A model generated the notes under the pieces. That model was not told where the DNA came from, made no database searches, and was given only the letters and a program-made list of their open reading frames with translations. The position numbers and the translations under genes are program-made. This document shows, piece by piece, positions 52,234-60,909 of a stretch of 64,000 nucleotides of DNA. This stretch comes from Bog-473 sp963737745. Lineage in GTDB: Bacteria; Actinomycetota; Acidimicrobiia; Acidimicrobiales; RAAP-2. How positions within the stretch are numbered: position 1 is the stretch's first letter; each line of letters starts with the position of its first letter. The DNA lies in contig CAVTTR010000007.1 in the NCBI GenBank assembly GCA_963737745.1, positions 434,001-498,000 on the forward strand. The letters run 5' to 3'.

Positions 52234-53082
52234 TTACGGAAGCAGGAGACGTCCGAGGCGACGTCGGGTGATCATGATCCCTCCGATCGTCATCGCCCCC
52301 AGATATGCCATGTGAATGAGGAGGGACCAGGTGAAGATACCCAGGTCAGCGGCCCGCTCGAGCACCACCCCCTGATACAGCGGCGTGCAACGGACGACGG
52401 CCTGGAGCCATCCCGGGAAGACCGTCAGGGGATAGAAGGTGGCCGAGAACAAGAAAAGCGGGATGAAGGCCAACGAGACGATGTCGAAGTCCTGCCACGT
52501 CCGCATGTAGGTGGTCCCGGCCATGCCGACGGACGCGAAGGCCAGGCTGATGAGAACGGCTCCGGGCCAGCAGAGGACGGCCCACGGTGAGACGACGTAG
52601 CCCAGCGCAGCCATGATGCAAAGGAAGGCACCCGAATAGAGGGTCCCCCGCAAGACACACCAACTCAGCTCGCCCAGGGCAACGTCCCCCACGTTGAGCG
52701 GGGTGGCCAGCATGGCGTCGTATGTCTTGGCGATCTTCAACTTCATGAAGACGAGAAAGGTGGAGTCCAGCATGGCGCCGTTCATGGCCGACGAGGCCAG
52801 AAGGCCGGGGGCGACGAAAGCGGTGTATGCGATGAGTCGTCCGTCAACCGGAATAGGGCCGACCAGATGACTGAGGCCCACGCCGATGGAGAGCAAGTAG
52901 AAAAGCGGCTCGAAGAAACCCGAGACGATGAAGATCCAAGATCGCCGGTACACGAGGATGTTGCGCGCCAGCACGCGCGTGGCGTTACGGCCGCCCAGCA
53001 TTGCGAACGGGGTGATGCGCAGTGCGACGGCGGGCCGCTCGAGCCGACCGGGAGCGCCTGGTGGGGCTCCGGTGGTCGTCAT
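52234..53082 (-). CDS. ABC-2 type permease (NodJ-like), second subunit
   Basis: A 282-residue membrane subunit with about six helices and the ABC-2 layout. ARNILVYRRSWIFIVSGFFEPLFYL is the connecting helix/helix 1 region, YTAFVAPGLLASSAMNGAML follows, and PLFLFSATFYPLTVFPGWLQAVV is the NodJ-type re-entrant block before the last helix. ATG 53082 overlaps the upstream permease stop (ATGA). With the partner permease and ATPase it forms an exporter; NodIJ relatives export lipo-oligosaccharides. Confidence 0.88.
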   Translation of the reverse strand: MTTTGAPPGAPGRLERPAVALRITPFAMLGGRNATRVLARNILVYRRSWIFIVSGFFEPLFYLLSIGVGLSHLVGPIPVDGRLIAYTAFVAPGLLASSAMNGAMLDSTFLVFMKLKIAKTYDAMLATPLNVGDVALGELSWCVLRGTLYSGAFLCIMAALGYVVSPWAVLCWPGAVLISLAFASVGMAGTTYMRTWQDFDIVSLAFIPLFLFSATFYPLTVFPGWLQAVVRCTPLYQGVVLERAADLGIFTWSLLIHMAYLGAMTIGGIMITRRRLGRLLLP

Positions 53083-53909
53083 ACGACCAGCCGCTTGGCA
53101 AAGGTGCGCCGACAGAGGGCGTACCCGCCGCCGACACAAATCGAAAGGTACGCCGCATGCCCTACATCCACCCACCCGTGGAGCTGCCCCAGCGTGAGAT
53201 CGCGGCAAAGTGCCACACCGTGAAAGAGCGGCGTGGCGTAGGCCAGATATTGGAGAAGCAAGGGAAGTTGGGAGATGGGGAAGAAGGTGCCTGAGAAAAG
53301 GAACAGCGGGATCACCACGAACCGATACACCGTGGTGAAGGAGGTGTCCTTGTCCTGGGTGGCCGAGAACGCAGCCATGGGGACACCGAAGGCCATCCCG
53401 CCGAGGATGGCGGCCGGCAGGGCCAAGATGGCGAAGGCGGAGTGGACCGTCCCGAAGGCGGCCATCACGGCGAGGTAGATGGTGACCACGATCCCTATGC
53501 GCGCCGCCACCCAGGCCAGGTGGCCGAGGAGGACGTCGTACACACTGAGGGGAGCGGCCAACATAGCGAGGTACACCCGCGTCCATTTGATGGCCCCCAT
53601 GACCGGCCACGAGGTGTCGTTGGCCCCGATCTGCATACAGGTGGCGGCCAGTAAGCCTGGGGCGAGATACGCCACATAGGTGACGCCATCGACCCCGTGC
53701 GAGTGCTTGTCGATGAGCGAGCCCAAGGCCACGCCCATCGATGTCAGGTAGAGCACCGGAATCAGGAAACTGGTGAAGATGGAGCTGCGCCAGGTCCGCT
53801 TGTACTGGTAAGCCCAGTACAAGGCGCCGCGCACCCACATGGGCGTCGCGACGCGACGCGCATGCACCACCTCACCGTGTTCGAAGATGGCGGGATCAGC
53901 GGTGGTCAT
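53079..53909 (-). CDS. ABC-2 type permease (NodJ-like), first subunit
   Basis: A 276-residue paralogue of the neighbouring permease. YQYKRTWRSSIFTSFLIPVLYL, VAYLAPGLLAATCMQIGAND and PLFLFSGTFFPISQLPLLLQYL line up with the equivalent blocks there. ATG 53909 follows the ATPase gene by 21 nt. Two distinct ABC-2 subunits and one ATPase suggest a heterodimeric membrane domain. The substrate is not identified by neighbours. Confidence 0.88.
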   Translation of the reverse strand: MTTADPAIFEHGEVVHARRVATPMWVRGALYWAYQYKRTWRSSIFTSFLIPVLYLTSMGVALGSLIDKHSHGVDGVTYVAYLAPGLLAATCMQIGANDTSWPVMGAIKWTRVYLAMLAAPLSVYDVLLGHLAWVAARIGIVVTIYLAVMAAFGTVHSAFAILALPAAILGGMAFGVPMAAFSATQDKDTSFTTVYRFVVIPLFLFSGTFFPISQLPLLLQYLAYATPLFHGVALCRDLTLGQLHGWVDVGHAAYLSICVGGGYALCRRTFAKRLVV

Positions 53910-53930
53910 AGTGCACGTGCCCCGGCAACG

Positions 53931-54923
53931 TCAGTCGACGAGGGTACGGCCGGTCAACCGCAGGAACACGTCCTCCAGGGTTGAGCGGCGCACCAACGTG
54001 CTCTGTGGTGTCAGCCCCAAGGCGGCGACCTCGTTCAGCGCTGCATCCCCATCGTCGGTGTAGAGCAAAATGCGATCGGGGAGTACCTCGTGACGTTCGG
54101 CCAGGTCGGTCAACAAGGGCGCAATGGACTCGTGCTGGCCCGGGTGAAAGCGCAACTCCACCACTTCCTTGGTGGCCTGTTGCTCTATGAGCTGACGGGG
54201 GCTGCCTTCTGCAGCGAAGCGGCCCTTGTCCATCACGACCAAGCGGTCGCACAGTTGCTCCGCCTCATCCATGTAATGCGTGGTGATAACCAACGTCACA
54301 CCTTGTTGCTTCAGTCGATAGAGACGATCCCAAAGGAGGTGCCGAGCCTGAGGATCGAGTCCGGTCGTCGGCTCATCGAGAATGAGCAAGTCCGGATCGG
54401 AGATGAGTGCGCGCGCGATTGTGAGCCGTCGCTTCATGCCACCCGACAGCGGGTCCACCCGATCGTTGGCCCGTTCAGTCAGCTGGGCGAAGTCCAAAAG
54501 CTGGTCGGCGCGTTGCCGAATGACCTTTTTGGGCAGGTCGAAATAACGGCCGTAAATCATCAAGTTGTCGAGAACGGTGAGGTCGAGGTCCAAGGAGTCC
54601 TCTTGGGGCACCAATCCCATCCGGGCCCGGATCTGCGCACCATCCGTAGCCGGATCCATGCCGAGCACCCGCAGCGTGCCCTCGCTCACCGGGCTGATGC
54701 ACGAGATCATGCGCATCGTCGACGTCTTGCCCGCACCGTTCGGACCGAGGAAACCGAACGATTCGCCCTTGGCGATGGTGAAGTCGACCCCATCGACCGC
54801 GACGAAGTCGCCGAAGCGCTTCACCAAATTGTGCGCTTCGACCATGGGGGGCGCGAGCTGCCGTGCCGGTGCGGCGCTCTGCACCGGGGCGTCGTTTGTC
54901 GCGGGCGAAGAAAAGGAGGTCAC
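53931..54923 (-). CDS. ABC transporter ATPase (NodI/DrrA-like)
   Basis: A 330-residue ATPase. Walker A is GFLGPNGAGKTSTMRMI, the signature is DPLSGGMKRRLTIARALI, Walker B is LLILDEPTTGLDP and the H-loop His is in VITTHYMDEAEQL. The C-terminal DrrA-type extension ends STLEDVFLRLTGRTL, as in NodI and drug or polysaccharide exporters. An N-terminal 25-residue Ala/Pro-rich tail is unusual. It is the first gene of the three-gene exporter operon. Confidence 0.92.
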   Translation of the reverse strand: MTSFSSPATNDAPVQSAAPARQLAPPMVEAHNLVKRFGDFVAVDGVDFTIAKGESFGFLGPNGAGKTSTMRMISCISPVSEGTLRVLGMDPATDGAQIRARMGLVPQEDSLDLDLTVLDNLMIYGRYFDLPKKVIRQRADQLLDFAQLTERANDRVDPLSGGMKRRLTIARALISDPDLLILDEPTTGLDPQARHLLWDRLYRLKQQGVTLVITTHYMDEAEQLCDRLVVMDKGRFAAEGSPRQLIEQQATKEVVELRFHPGQHESIAPLLTDLAERHEVLPDRILLYTDDGDAALNEVAALGLTPQSTLVRRSTLEDVFLRLTGRTLVD

Positions 54924-55013
54924 CGTCAGCCACCCTACATTGCGCTCCGCATTGCTGGTCCGGGAAGATGGGGTGGCGAGGGCGAGAAAATGGCGGGTCG
55001 TGCCCAGCGCGAA

Positions 55014-55883
55014 TCAGACGGCAGCCAACTCCGTGGTTGCCACGATTGCCTCAATGATCTGGTCCCAAGTGGCCTCGGGCAGATCGTGACCCATGCCGGG
55101 AAACAGGATCAGTTTCGAATCCGATACCGCCGCCGCCGTCGCCTTGCCCCCACTCACAGTGACCAAGGGATCGTCCTCGCCGTGCATCACCAGAAACGGC
55201 ATCTTGACCTGACGTAGACCCGCCGTTCGGTCCTCCGAGGCCAAGATCGCCGCCAGCTGACGGGCCGTTCCTTCGGGGCAATAACTACGGTCGTACGCCG
55301 CCGCGGCCCGGCGCATCATGGCATCGTCGTCAGTGGGGAACCCGGGAGAACCGATCACCTTGCTCGCCGCCACACTGGCGACGATCGCTTCCTCCCTGTT
55401 GGTGGCACGGGGACGGAGCAGCGCTGCGACGGCTTCTCCCCTCGGCGCTCCCACCGTGATGTCTCCGGTGGTCGACATGATGGAAGTGGCGGAAAGAAAG
55501 CGCGACGGGTAATTGATCACGAGCGCTTGGGTGATCATGCCGCCCATTGACGCGCCGACCACATGGGCGCGGTCGATACCCAAGTGGTCCAGCAACCCCC
55601 TCGCATCTTCGGCCATGTCCTCGACCAAATACGGCACTGAGCTTTTATCGCCACCCAGAAGAGCCATGAAGTCGGGCATCCCCTCGAACTTGGTGGAAAG
55701 TCCGCTGTCACGATTGTCGAAGCGAATGGTGAAGAATCCATGGGCTGTCAACTTCTCGACGAACGGCTCGGGCCATGTGATCAGCTGTGAGCCCAATCCC
55801 ATGACGAGAAGAAGTGCGGGATCAGCGGGATTCCCACTCGTCGCGTACTCGAGATCGATCCCATTGACGTGTGCGATTGGCAC
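55014..55883 (-). CDS. Alpha/beta hydrolase (RdmC/aclacinomycin methylesterase-like)
   Basis: A 289-residue hydrolase. The oxyanion region is LLLVMGLGSQLITWPEPFV and FDNRDSGLSTKF is characteristic of the RdmC-type esterase group. The nucleophile Ser is in VVGASMGGMITQ, the acid Asp in VMHGEDDPLV and the His in FPGMGHDLPE. GTG 55883 is preceded by GGAG at a suitable distance. Substrate unknown. Confidence 0.88.
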   Translation of the reverse strand: MPIAHVNGIDLEYATSGNPADPALLLVMGLGSQLITWPEPFVEKLTAHGFFTIRFDNRDSGLSTKFEGMPDFMALLGGDKSSVPYLVEDMAEDARGLLDHLGIDRAHVVGASMGGMITQALVINYPSRFLSATSIMSTTGDITVGAPRGEAVAALLRPRATNREEAIVASVAASKVIGSPGFPTDDDAMMRRAAAAYDRSYCPEGTARQLAAILASEDRTAGLRQVKMPFLVMHGEDDPLVTVSGGKATAAAVSDSKLILFPGMGHDLPEATWDQIIEAIVATTELAAV

Positions 55884-55977
55884 GTCTTCTCCTTGCTCGA
55901 AGTGACACTTCAGACTCGTCGAGAACTGAATTCCTATCAGCCCGTGGCGGAGCTTGCCTTATCGTGCCCTGCCGTCT

Positions 55978-56601
55978 TTAGCGGTTCAGCGAGGAGACTC
56001 GTGTCCGTTGGGCCCGGAAATCCCGCAGGCGCGGCCCCAGCCGGCCGCCGACCAGAAGGACCTCCACCGAGGCGCTCACGAAAATAAAGAGAGGGAAGGC
56101 AACCACGTCAGTCGTCCAGTGATGGACGGTGAGCAGCAAAATGCCAGCGTTGAGCACTGCCCCGACATACGACATCACGCTCTCGCTCGCAGGATCAAGC
56201 CAGCTTTTGACCATGGTGGGAATCCCGGCCAGGCAGTCAGCCGCGATGGCGGCCACTATGGCCACTACACCGTTTCGTGTAGCGAGCCAGGTCGCCGTGC
56301 CCGCCAGTGACATGGCGCCACAGACGTAATCGAGTCGCCGAATCCTCCATACCGCAGCCGAGTTATGGAACGAGGCGATGAACACCAAGAGGGGCATGAA
56401 ACCGATGATGAAGGTGGTCAGCGAACGCAGACCGACTCCTGCGTGGAGCTCCACCGCGAAGGCCAGGAGAGGAGCGAACGCCCACAAGAGCCAGGTAACC
56501 CGATTGGGCTGGGTCGTCCCTCGCAACGTATCTCGCACGTAGATGAGGGATCCGACGGAGCCGAGGGCGGCGCCGAGGTAGACGAAGTGGACGTTGATCA
56601 T
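55978..56601 (-). CDS. Multi-pass membrane protein of unknown function
   Basis: A 207-residue protein with about six transmembrane helices. QPNRVTWLLWAFAPLLAF in the first half and GIPTMVKSWLDPASESVMSY in the second recall the PQ-loop/SWEET-like repeats (Pro at the start of a helix after a polar loop), but I cannot confirm the family. ATG 56601 (MINVHFVYLG) is chosen as helix 1 follows directly. It is divergent from dipZ across 152 nt. Confidence 0.65.
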   Translation of the reverse strand: MINVHFVYLGAALGSVGSLIYVRDTLRGTTQPNRVTWLLWAFAPLLAFAVELHAGVGLRSLTTFIIGFMPLLVFIASFHNSAAVWRIRRLDYVCGAMSLAGTATWLATRNGVVAIVAAIAADCLAGIPTMVKSWLDPASESVMSYVGAVLNAGILLLTVHHWTTDVVAFPLFIFVSASVEVLLVGGRLGPRLRDFRAQRTRVSSLNR

Positions 56602-56753
56602 TCCGCAACAGTCTGCTTCGCCGAGATGCACCGCTGGCAATGGGGATGATCGGGGCGACGATTCATGACGGTCGGGCACCGATATCTTCTCGGACTGAAG
56701 CCAGCCGGAGGGATAGCAAATGCAGCTGAACTGCGAGGAGGCGATCGTCGTTC

Positions 56754-58433
56754 ATGGCTGAGCTGCTCGCAGTGGCCTTTCTTGGAGGCCTGATCACAGG
56801 CCTCTCGCCTTGCATCGTCCCGGTGCTGCCCGTCGTCGTGGCAGGGGGATCAACGGGCACAAGCAAGGCCCGCCCGTACGTCATCATCGCCGGACTGGTC
56901 GTGAGCTTCAGCCTGACCGAACTCGTTGGCAGCACCGTTCTCAGTGCCCTCGGATTGCCGCAAAATTTTCTCTTCTGGCTCGGTATCGGCCTCCTCCTCT
57001 TGCTGGCTGTCGGACTCATGGTCTCCTTCGTGGGCGAGTGGATCGAGCGGCCGTTCACGAGTCTGGGTGCTTCACGCTACGCCGACTCTGGTGGCGGCTT
57101 TGTTCTCGGACTCAGCCTCGGCTTGGTCTTTGTCCCCTGTGCCGGTCCCGTACTCGCCGCTATCTCCGTTGCTGCAGCCAACCACCGCATCACAGCGTCT
57201 TCGTTCTTCGTCACCCTCCTTTACGCGCTCGGCGCCTCGCTTCCGCTTCTCGTGTTCGCCATCGTCGCCCAGCGCGCCACGACGGGATGGAAGAAACTGC
57301 GCACAACGCTGCCGGCCATTCGCCGCACCGCGGGCGCGGTCCTTTTGGTCACCACCCTGGCCATCGCATTCGGGCTGCTGAATCCCCTGCAGAGGGCGGT
57401 ACCGGGTTACACGTCGGCCCTCGAGAATCACATTGAGAGCGGTGGTTCCGTGACCAAGCAACTACAGGCCTTGGACGGCGAGCATGCCAACCAGTTCGCC
57501 AAAAAGGCCGCCACCACGGCGAAAATGGCCACCCTCCCAAAACTCGGCGTGGCTCCGAACTTCACGGGGATCGTGAGCTGGCTCAATACTCCCGGTGACC
57601 AACCACTCTCGCTGAGCCAGCTCAAGGGCAAGGTCGTCGTAGTCGACTTCTGGACGTACTCCTGCATCAATTGCCAACGCGCCATACCCCACGTCGAAGG
57701 TTGGTACAACGACTACAAGAAGGATGGCTTCGTTGTCGTCGGTGTCAGCACCCCCGAATTCGCTTTTGAACACGTGGTTTCCAACGTTCGAAGCGCGGCC
57801 GGCAACCTCGGCATCGATTACCCCATCGCCATCGACAACAATTACGCCACGTGGGACGCGTACAACAACGAGTATTGGCCGGCTGACTATCTGATCGATC
57901 CCTCCGGTCAAGTACGCGCCTATGACTTCGGCGAGGGTGGATACTCGACCATGGAGAGCAACATTCGCGCTCTCCTGACTGCCAATGGCGTCACCTCGTT
58001 GCCGCCCCGAACCGATGTCGCCGATAAGACTCCCACCACGGAAACCACTCCGGAGAGCTACGTGGGGTACGAACAAGAGCAATACGCCGTCGGCACTTCG
58101 ATCGTCCACGACAAGGCGCAGGTGTACAACAAGCCAAGCTCTGTTCCTCTCGATCGTTTTGCCTTTGACGGGACATGGATCGACCATGCACAAGAAGCGA
58201 CAGCGGGATCCGACGCACAGATCACTCTGCACTTCGAGGCCAACGACGTGTATCTCGTCATGGGCGGAACGGGAACCGTCGACGTCTCCTTCAACGGGAG
58301 CCATCTCTCCACCCTCAGTGTGAGCGGCGTGCCACGGCTCTACACACTGTTCTCAGGGAATGCACTGCAAACAGGCGAGTTGGACCTGAGCTTCAGCCCT
58401 GGCGTCGAAGCTTACGACTTCACCTTCGGCTGA
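56754..58433 (+). CDS. dipZ: DipZ-type CcdA/thioredoxin fusion protein
   Basis: A 559-residue thiol-redox membrane protein. The N-terminal CcdA/DsbD-beta part has about six helices with the Cys in GLSPCIVPVLPVVVAGG and FVPCAGPVLAAISVA. An extracytoplasmic TlpA-like thioredoxin domain has the active site YSCINCQRAIPHV. A C-terminal jelly-roll, carbohydrate-module-like domain follows (EQYAVGTSIVHDKAQVYN, LHFEANDVYLVMGG). This three-part order is that of M. tuberculosis DipZ. It is predicted to carry reducing power across the membrane to exported proteins. Confidence 0.92.
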   Translation: MAELLAVAFLGGLITGLSPCIVPVLPVVVAGGSTGTSKARPYVIIAGLVVSFSLTELVGSTVLSALGLPQNFLFWLGIGLLLLLAVGLMVSFVGEWIERPFTSLGASRYADSGGGFVLGLSLGLVFVPCAGPVLAAISVAAANHRITASSFFVTLLYALGASLPLLVFAIVAQRATTGWKKLRTTLPAIRRTAGAVLLVTTLAIAFGLLNPLQRAVPGYTSALENHIESGGSVTKQLQALDGEHANQFAKKAATTAKMATLPKLGVAPNFTGIVSWLNTPGDQPLSLSQLKGKVVVVDFWTYSCINCQRAIPHVEGWYNDYKKDGFVVVGVSTPEFAFEHVVSNVRSAAGNLGIDYPIAIDNNYATWDAYNNEYWPADYLIDPSGQVRAYDFGEGGYSTMESNIRALLTANGVTSLPPRTDVADKTPTTETTPESYVGYEQEQYAVGTSIVHDKAQVYNKPSSVPLDRFAFDGTWIDHAQEATAGSDAQITLHFEANDVYLVMGGTGTVDVSFNGSHLSTLSVSGVPRLYTLFSGNALQTGELDLSFSPGVEAYDFTFG

Positions 58434-59040
58434 CGGTCGGCCCATCCGAACGGGAAATCGAACTGGCGCTCAAGCGCGAAAACGTGGCACACGCTGGGAC
58501 GTTCGGACACCGTCTATACCGATCATGGACATCGTGCCAGGCCACAGACGTTTTTACGCAATTAGGGGTACTCCAACCCCTATGTATTGAGCCAAATTGA
58601 CCTCGTGGCCGGGGCCTATTGTGAACGACTTCACAATGGAGCAGTCAAAAATCCCTTGTAAAGGGCTAATTTTGCAGCAGCGCTTGCACTTTTGCTGCCT
58701 CCTGCTACAGTCCCCGTCACAAAACGAAGTCGCACTTTCTGGTCGATGGGTGGAGCCGTCTAAACGAGATTTTCCCAGAAAGTGATGTTGTTCAGACCCA
58801 CCACAGACCTGTCGGGGTCTTGGCACGCCTGTCCACCTGGACCGGCCTGGATATCGACAAAGCGAGGACACACCGAGGACAACCCCCGGGCCTTCACACA
58901 ACCGGCCGCACACCCTGCGGCATTAAGCCAGAACGGACGATGCCTTCCCGCTCTCCGTTCGGGGCGCGTATGCAATGGCCGGAGCCCGCCCCCACCGAGC
59001 AGAGCCTGGCGCCCTCGCGCGCCCGACGAAGGGAGGTGCC
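58434..59040 (+). ncRNA. Gene-free leader with a series of stem-loops before the Rpf-like gene
   Basis: No convincing gene lies in these 607 nt. From 58563 the sequence turns AT-richer and holds successive perfect hairpins: TAGGGGT/ACCCCTA (58563-58582), TTGTGAA-CGAC-TTCACAA (58619-58636), CCCTT-GTA-AAGGG (58653-58665), GCAGC/GCTGC (about 58674-58697) and the 10-bp CACTTTCTGG/CCAGAAAGTG with a 32-nt loop (58733-58784). The first may end the dipZ transcript. The rest could be a structured 5' leader or small RNA. In other actinobacteria rpf leaders carry the c-di-AMP (ydaO) riboswitch. I do not find its conserved boxes here. Confidence 0.4.
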
Positions 59041-59649
59041 GTGCGGATCCGCATTGCACTCACAACGGCACTCGCCGTCATTGCAGGATTGACTACAGGA
59101 CTTTTCACGTTAGGTACCCGACAAGCCGCTTCGGCTCAGGGTGCGACGAACACGCAGGAACACAACGCGCATACCACGTTGACCCACTCGGCCTTAGCCG
59201 GGTTTGCGATACCGGCCAAGGTGCCGGTCGTCACAACAACGACAACAGCTCCGACCACAACAACGACGACACCTACGACAACACCGACCACACCACCGAA
59301 GCCGATCGTCGTTACTGCCCCAAAGGTGATAGCGCCAACCGTTACACCGCCGACAAGCACGGCCACCACGACGCCGGTCACTCCGGTCGTAGCTGTGCCG
59401 GTGACCGATGCGAACAGCGTCGCCACGAGTGACTGGGCATGCATCAGAGTGCACGAGTCGGGTGATCGTTACAACAGCCCGTCAGCGCCTTCGGGCGCGT
59501 ACGGCATCTTGATCAGCACATGGCGTTCATTCGGGCTTTCCGGTTGGCCGTATGAGGCGCCGGCAAGTGAGCAGGACAAGGTGGCCTTGGAGCTCTACGC
59601 CCGTTATGGCTTCCGTCCCTGGAGCTCACGTTTCGCTTGCGGCTTATAG
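59041..59649 (+). CDS. Secreted Rpf-like/lysozyme-fold peptidoglycan hydrolase
   Basis: A 202-residue exported protein. The signal peptide is residues 1 to about 33 (IALTTALAVIAGLTTGLF, then AASAQ). A long Thr/Pro linker spans about 60-130. The C-terminal domain (about 132-202) is of the resuscitation-promoting-factor/transglycosylase type, with catalytic Glu in CIRVHESGDRYN, SGAYGILISTWRSFG and the final YGFRPWSSRFACG with paired Cys. GTG 59041 follows GGGAGG. It should cleave peptidoglycan at the cell surface, for example at regrowth. It is preceded by the structured leader. Confidence 0.8.
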   Translation: MRIRIALTTALAVIAGLTTGLFTLGTRQAASAQGATNTQEHNAHTTLTHSALAGFAIPAKVPVVTTTTTAPTTTTTTPTTTPTTPPKPIVVTAPKVIAPTVTPPTSTATTTPVTPVVAVPVTDANSVATSDWACIRVHESGDRYNSPSAPSGAYGILISTWRSFGLSGWPYEAPASEQDKVALELYARYGFRPWSSRFACGL

Positions 59650-59653
59650 TTCA

Positions 59654-60025
59654 TCACCCACCAAGAATGGCCGAAACCTGGCCCATATCAAAATAATCCC
59701 GCCAGGCGGTGATCTTCCCGTCGACGACGTGAAAGGCACCCATGACGGGCAAAGGGACCTTCTGTCCGTTCTTGGTGAAGTGGTCGGTTCGTTCGGTCAG
59801 TACAGTCGGGCCGTCGCTGGCGAGGTGGTGGACTTCGAATTCCAATTCCTCGAACATGTCGAGGAACGAGCTCATGAGGTTCATCGTCGCCTCGATACCC
59901 TCGGCGGGTTGCAATGGGATGTTGTGGTACACCACGTCATCTGAGAGGAACGCGCGCAAGAGTTGCGGGTCTCCTTGGCGCACGGCAGCACAGAAGTCAC
60001 GCACCACTTGCTCGGCGCTCGCCAT
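59654..60025 (-). CDS. Limonene-1,2-epoxide hydrolase-family protein
   Basis: A 123-residue NTF2-fold protein that matches limonene-1,2-epoxide hydrolase at its active site: Tyr and Asn in VVYHNIPLQP, the Arg-x-Asp in TERTDHF and the Asp in AWRDYFDMG. VPLPVMGAFHVVDGKI is also conserved. It should therefore add water to a small epoxide. AGGAGA precedes ATG 60025. It is convergent with the Rpf-like gene (4-nt gap) and divergent from the nucleosidase gene. Confidence 0.85.
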   Translation of the reverse strand: MASAEQVVRDFCAAVRQGDPQLLRAFLSDDVVYHNIPLQPAEGIEATMNLMSSFLDMFEELEFEVHHLASDGPTVLTERTDHFTKNGQKVPLPVMGAFHVVDGKITAWRDYFDMGQVSAILGG

Positions 60026-60109
60026 CTTTCTCCTCCGTCTGGCTCGTTGGATTGGGCGTCCGGCGGACTGCGGCTCCCACGCTACCGAGTGGTCGGCCAT
60101 GATGGGAAG

Positions 60110-60832
60110 GTGACAGCGTCAGAACAGTCCACCGGTCGAGTGGCCATTTTGGCGCCTCTACGCCAGGAGCTGAAGGCGGTGGTGCGAGCAGGTGCGCTGG
60201 ACCGGACGCCCAACGATCCGGTGTTCTCGTACACAGGGAGGGTGGGGCGATGGACGGTGATGGCCTCACGCATCGGAATGGGGCCGGCCGTGGCGCGTCG
60301 AGCAGGCGAACGGGTGCTGGCGAGCGGACATTTCGACCACGTGATGGTCGTGGGCATCGCGGGCGGGCTCGATCGAAGCCTCCCTGTCGGTAGCGTCATG
60401 GTGCCCAGTGAGGTCCGCCTTTACTCTGATGGGACGTTGTACCGGACGCACCCATTGCCCTCACGAATGGCCGAGGGACGACTCATGACCACCGACGGAC
60501 TGTTCTCCGATGAGGCGGTTTGGCGGCCCATCCTCGCAGAAGGATTTGGAGCAGTCGACATGGAGGCGGCCGGCGTGGCCCAGGCCTGCGAACAGGCTGG
60601 CGTTGCTTGGTCGATCTACCGGGGAATAAGCGATCGCCCCGAAGAGAACCTCGTCGATCAAGCCGTATTCGCTCTGACCAAGCCCAATGGTTCGGTCGAC
60701 CTCGTAGCCCTCGGGAAGTTCCTGGTGCGCCACCCACTCCGGATCAAGACGCTGTCCCATCTCAACCGTTGCATGACGAAGGCGGCGAATTCGGCGGCGA
60801 GAGCCGCCTTTGAAGACTTGGAGCGGAGTTAG
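60110..60832 (+). CDS. MTA/SAH nucleosidase-like phosphorylase-superfamily protein
   Basis: A 240-residue member of the purine nucleoside phosphorylase superfamily. VAILAPLRQELKAVV, MVVGIAGGLDRSLPVGSVMVP and the base/ribose motif FGAVDMEAAGVAQACEQAG are characteristic, and YRGISDRPEE matches the late Asp motif. It probably hydrolyses or phosphorolyses a purine nucleoside or hopanoid-type adduct. Such proteins also occur in hopanoid synthesis as HpnG, but no hopanoid genes are nearby. GTG 60110 is used. Confidence 0.82.
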   Translation: MTASEQSTGRVAILAPLRQELKAVVRAGALDRTPNDPVFSYTGRVGRWTVMASRIGMGPAVARRAGERVLASGHFDHVMVVGIAGGLDRSLPVGSVMVPSEVRLYSDGTLYRTHPLPSRMAEGRLMTTDGLFSDEAVWRPILAEGFGAVDMEAAGVAQACEQAGVAWSIYRGISDRPEENLVDQAVFALTKPNGSVDLVALGKFLVRHPLRIKTLSHLNRCMTKAANSAARAAFEDLERS

Positions 60833-60909
60833 GGACGACGGCCGGCTCAGCTCTCCCAACAGACTCATCACTACACTCGTTCACAGGTGAGCCGATCTTC
60901 AGGGACGTC

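Noticed and set aside
52234..53838. Single 534-codon frame covering both ABC permeases
   Set aside because: The upstream half is the other permease gene read out of frame. Two separate genes with an ATGA overlap explain the region.
58434..59040. ydaO (c-di-AMP) riboswitch before the Rpf-like gene
   Set aside because: The conserved GGGGAACC, GGGGTGAATC and CCGTCAGCTAACC boxes are not present. An AGCCGTC match is too short to count.
58820..59092. 90-codon frame before the Rpf-like gene
   Set aside because: No family-like sequence or ribosome site, and it overlaps the Rpf-like start in another frame.
59220..59400. ACAACA/ACC-rich stretch as a repeat element
   Set aside because: It encodes the Thr/Pro linker of the Rpf-like secreted protein; a simple-sequence codon pattern, not a separate element.
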